Origin: Deltaproteobacteria bacterium
GTDB taxonomy: Bacteria > Myxococcota_A > UBA9042 > DTJE01
Assembly (NCBI GenBank): GCA_016784945.1
Contig: JADHTP010000067.1
Span: 1-12,396, forward strand
Reading direction: 5' to 3'
Length of the DNA stretch: 12,396 bases
Positions 12,011-12,396 of the stretch are shown here, one piece after another (position 1 is the stretch's first letter; the number at the start of each line of letters is the position of its first letter). The translations under genes and the position numbers were made by a program. The notes under the pieces were generated by a model. That model searched no databases. It was not told the origin of the DNA and saw only the letters and a program-made list of their open reading frames with translations.

Positions 12011-12396
12011 ATGTCCAGAATCGGTAAAAGACCCGTCCCAGTCCCCAAGGGCGTCGAAGTCCAGATCAAGGACGGCACGGTCAGCGTGAAGGGGCCGCTC
12101 GGGAGCCTTTCGCGCGACATGCTGGGTGTCACGGTGGAATACAAGGACGACCAGATCGTGGTGTCCCCGGACCCGAACCACCCCAAGTCCAACGCCATGT
12201 GGGGCCTGATGCGTACCCTGGTATCCAATATCGTGGTGGGCGTCAGCAAGGGTTTCACCAAGACCCTCGTCATCACGGGCATCGGGTACAAGGCCGAAGT
12301 CGGTACGGGGCAGATCACCCTGAACCTCGGCTACTCCAATCCCGTGGTCTTCCCCCTTCCCGAAGGCGTGGAAGCCAAGGTGGAGGGCAGGAACGA
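12011..12396 (+). CDS. rplF: 50S ribosomal protein L6, N-terminal part (3' truncated by window)
   Basis: The frame is open from ATG 12011 to the window end, giving 128 complete codons of an expected 175-180. The protein begins MSRIGKRPVPVPKGVEV, followed by VSVKGPLGSLSRDM, SNAMWGLMRTLVSNIVVGVS and KGFTKTLVITGIGYKAEV, which are the first L6 domain and the linker into the second. A GGAG stands 6-7 bases upstream and the gap to rpsH is 15 bases. L6 binds near the sarcin-ricin loop and the factor-binding site of the 50S subunit. The stop codon and the rest of the spc genes (expected rplR, rpsE, rpmD, rplO, secY) lie beyond the window. Confidence 0.96.
   Translation, partial: MSRIGKRPVPVPKGVEVQIKDGTVSVKGPLGSLSRDMLGVTVEYKDDQIVVSPDPNHPKSNAMWGLMRTLVSNIVVGVSKGFTKTLVITGIGYKAEVGTGQITLNLGYSNPVVFPLPEGVEAKVEGRN

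Noticed and set aside
10826..12181. A 451-codon open frame on the - strand across rplE, rpsN and rpsH
   Set aside because: It lies fully antisense to well-supported ribosomal genes, shows no recognisable domain, and is a usual by-product of GC-rich codon use.
1..12396. Mobile element, CRISPR array, toxin-antitoxin or defence system
   Set aside because: No direct-repeat array, transposase, integrase or unrecognised gene cluster is present; every sizeable + strand gene is a known housekeeping type.

Overview
This is a GC-rich, gene-dense chromosomal window from a bacterium. All recognisable genes are on the + strand. The left part (positions 2-1816) is the end of a 2-oxoglutarate:ferredoxin oxidoreductase operon: the korA C-terminus, korB and korC. 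This points to ferredoxin-dependent, probably anaerobic or reductive-TCA-capable, central metabolism. It is followed by a separately started GNAT acetyltransferase gene (1945-2544). After a 237-base intergenic region holding a strong sigma70-type promoter and a leader hairpin, one uninterrupted ribosomal-protein operon runs off the right end.

The operon fuses the classical str, S10 and spc units: rpsL, rpsG, fusA, rpsJ, rplD, rplW, rplB, rpsS, rplV, rpsC, rplP, rpmC, rpsQ, rplN, rplX, rplE, rpsN (zinc type), rpsH and the first 128 codons of rplF. Gaps are 45 bases or less, and several stop/start codons overlap. I see no internal promoter or terminator, so these genes are probably co-transcribed from the promoter near 2687-2714. 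The products are components of the 30S and 50S subunits, plus the translocase EF-G.

Two genes normally present in this cluster are missing: tuf between fusA and rpsJ, and rplC (ribosomal protein L3) between rpsJ and rplD. Loss of tuf from this position is common. Loss of rplC from between rpsJ and rplD is unusual, because that order is among the most conserved in bacteria. Both junctions are clean (1 and 8 bases) and keep proper ribosome binding sites, so a real gene relocation is the simplest reading. rpoB/rpoC are also not immediately upstream of rpsL.

The taxon cannot be fixed from this window. The zinc-type S14, the style of the L4 and GNAT sequences, the Kor enzyme and the GC-rich codon use fit a lineage of the former Deltaproteobacteria (Myxococcota/Desulfobacterota-like). 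The His-Pro-Met motif of L2 is also common in the FCB group. I see no mobile element, CRISPR array, RNA gene or new defence or metabolic system. The main interest is the operon architecture and its regulatory regions.
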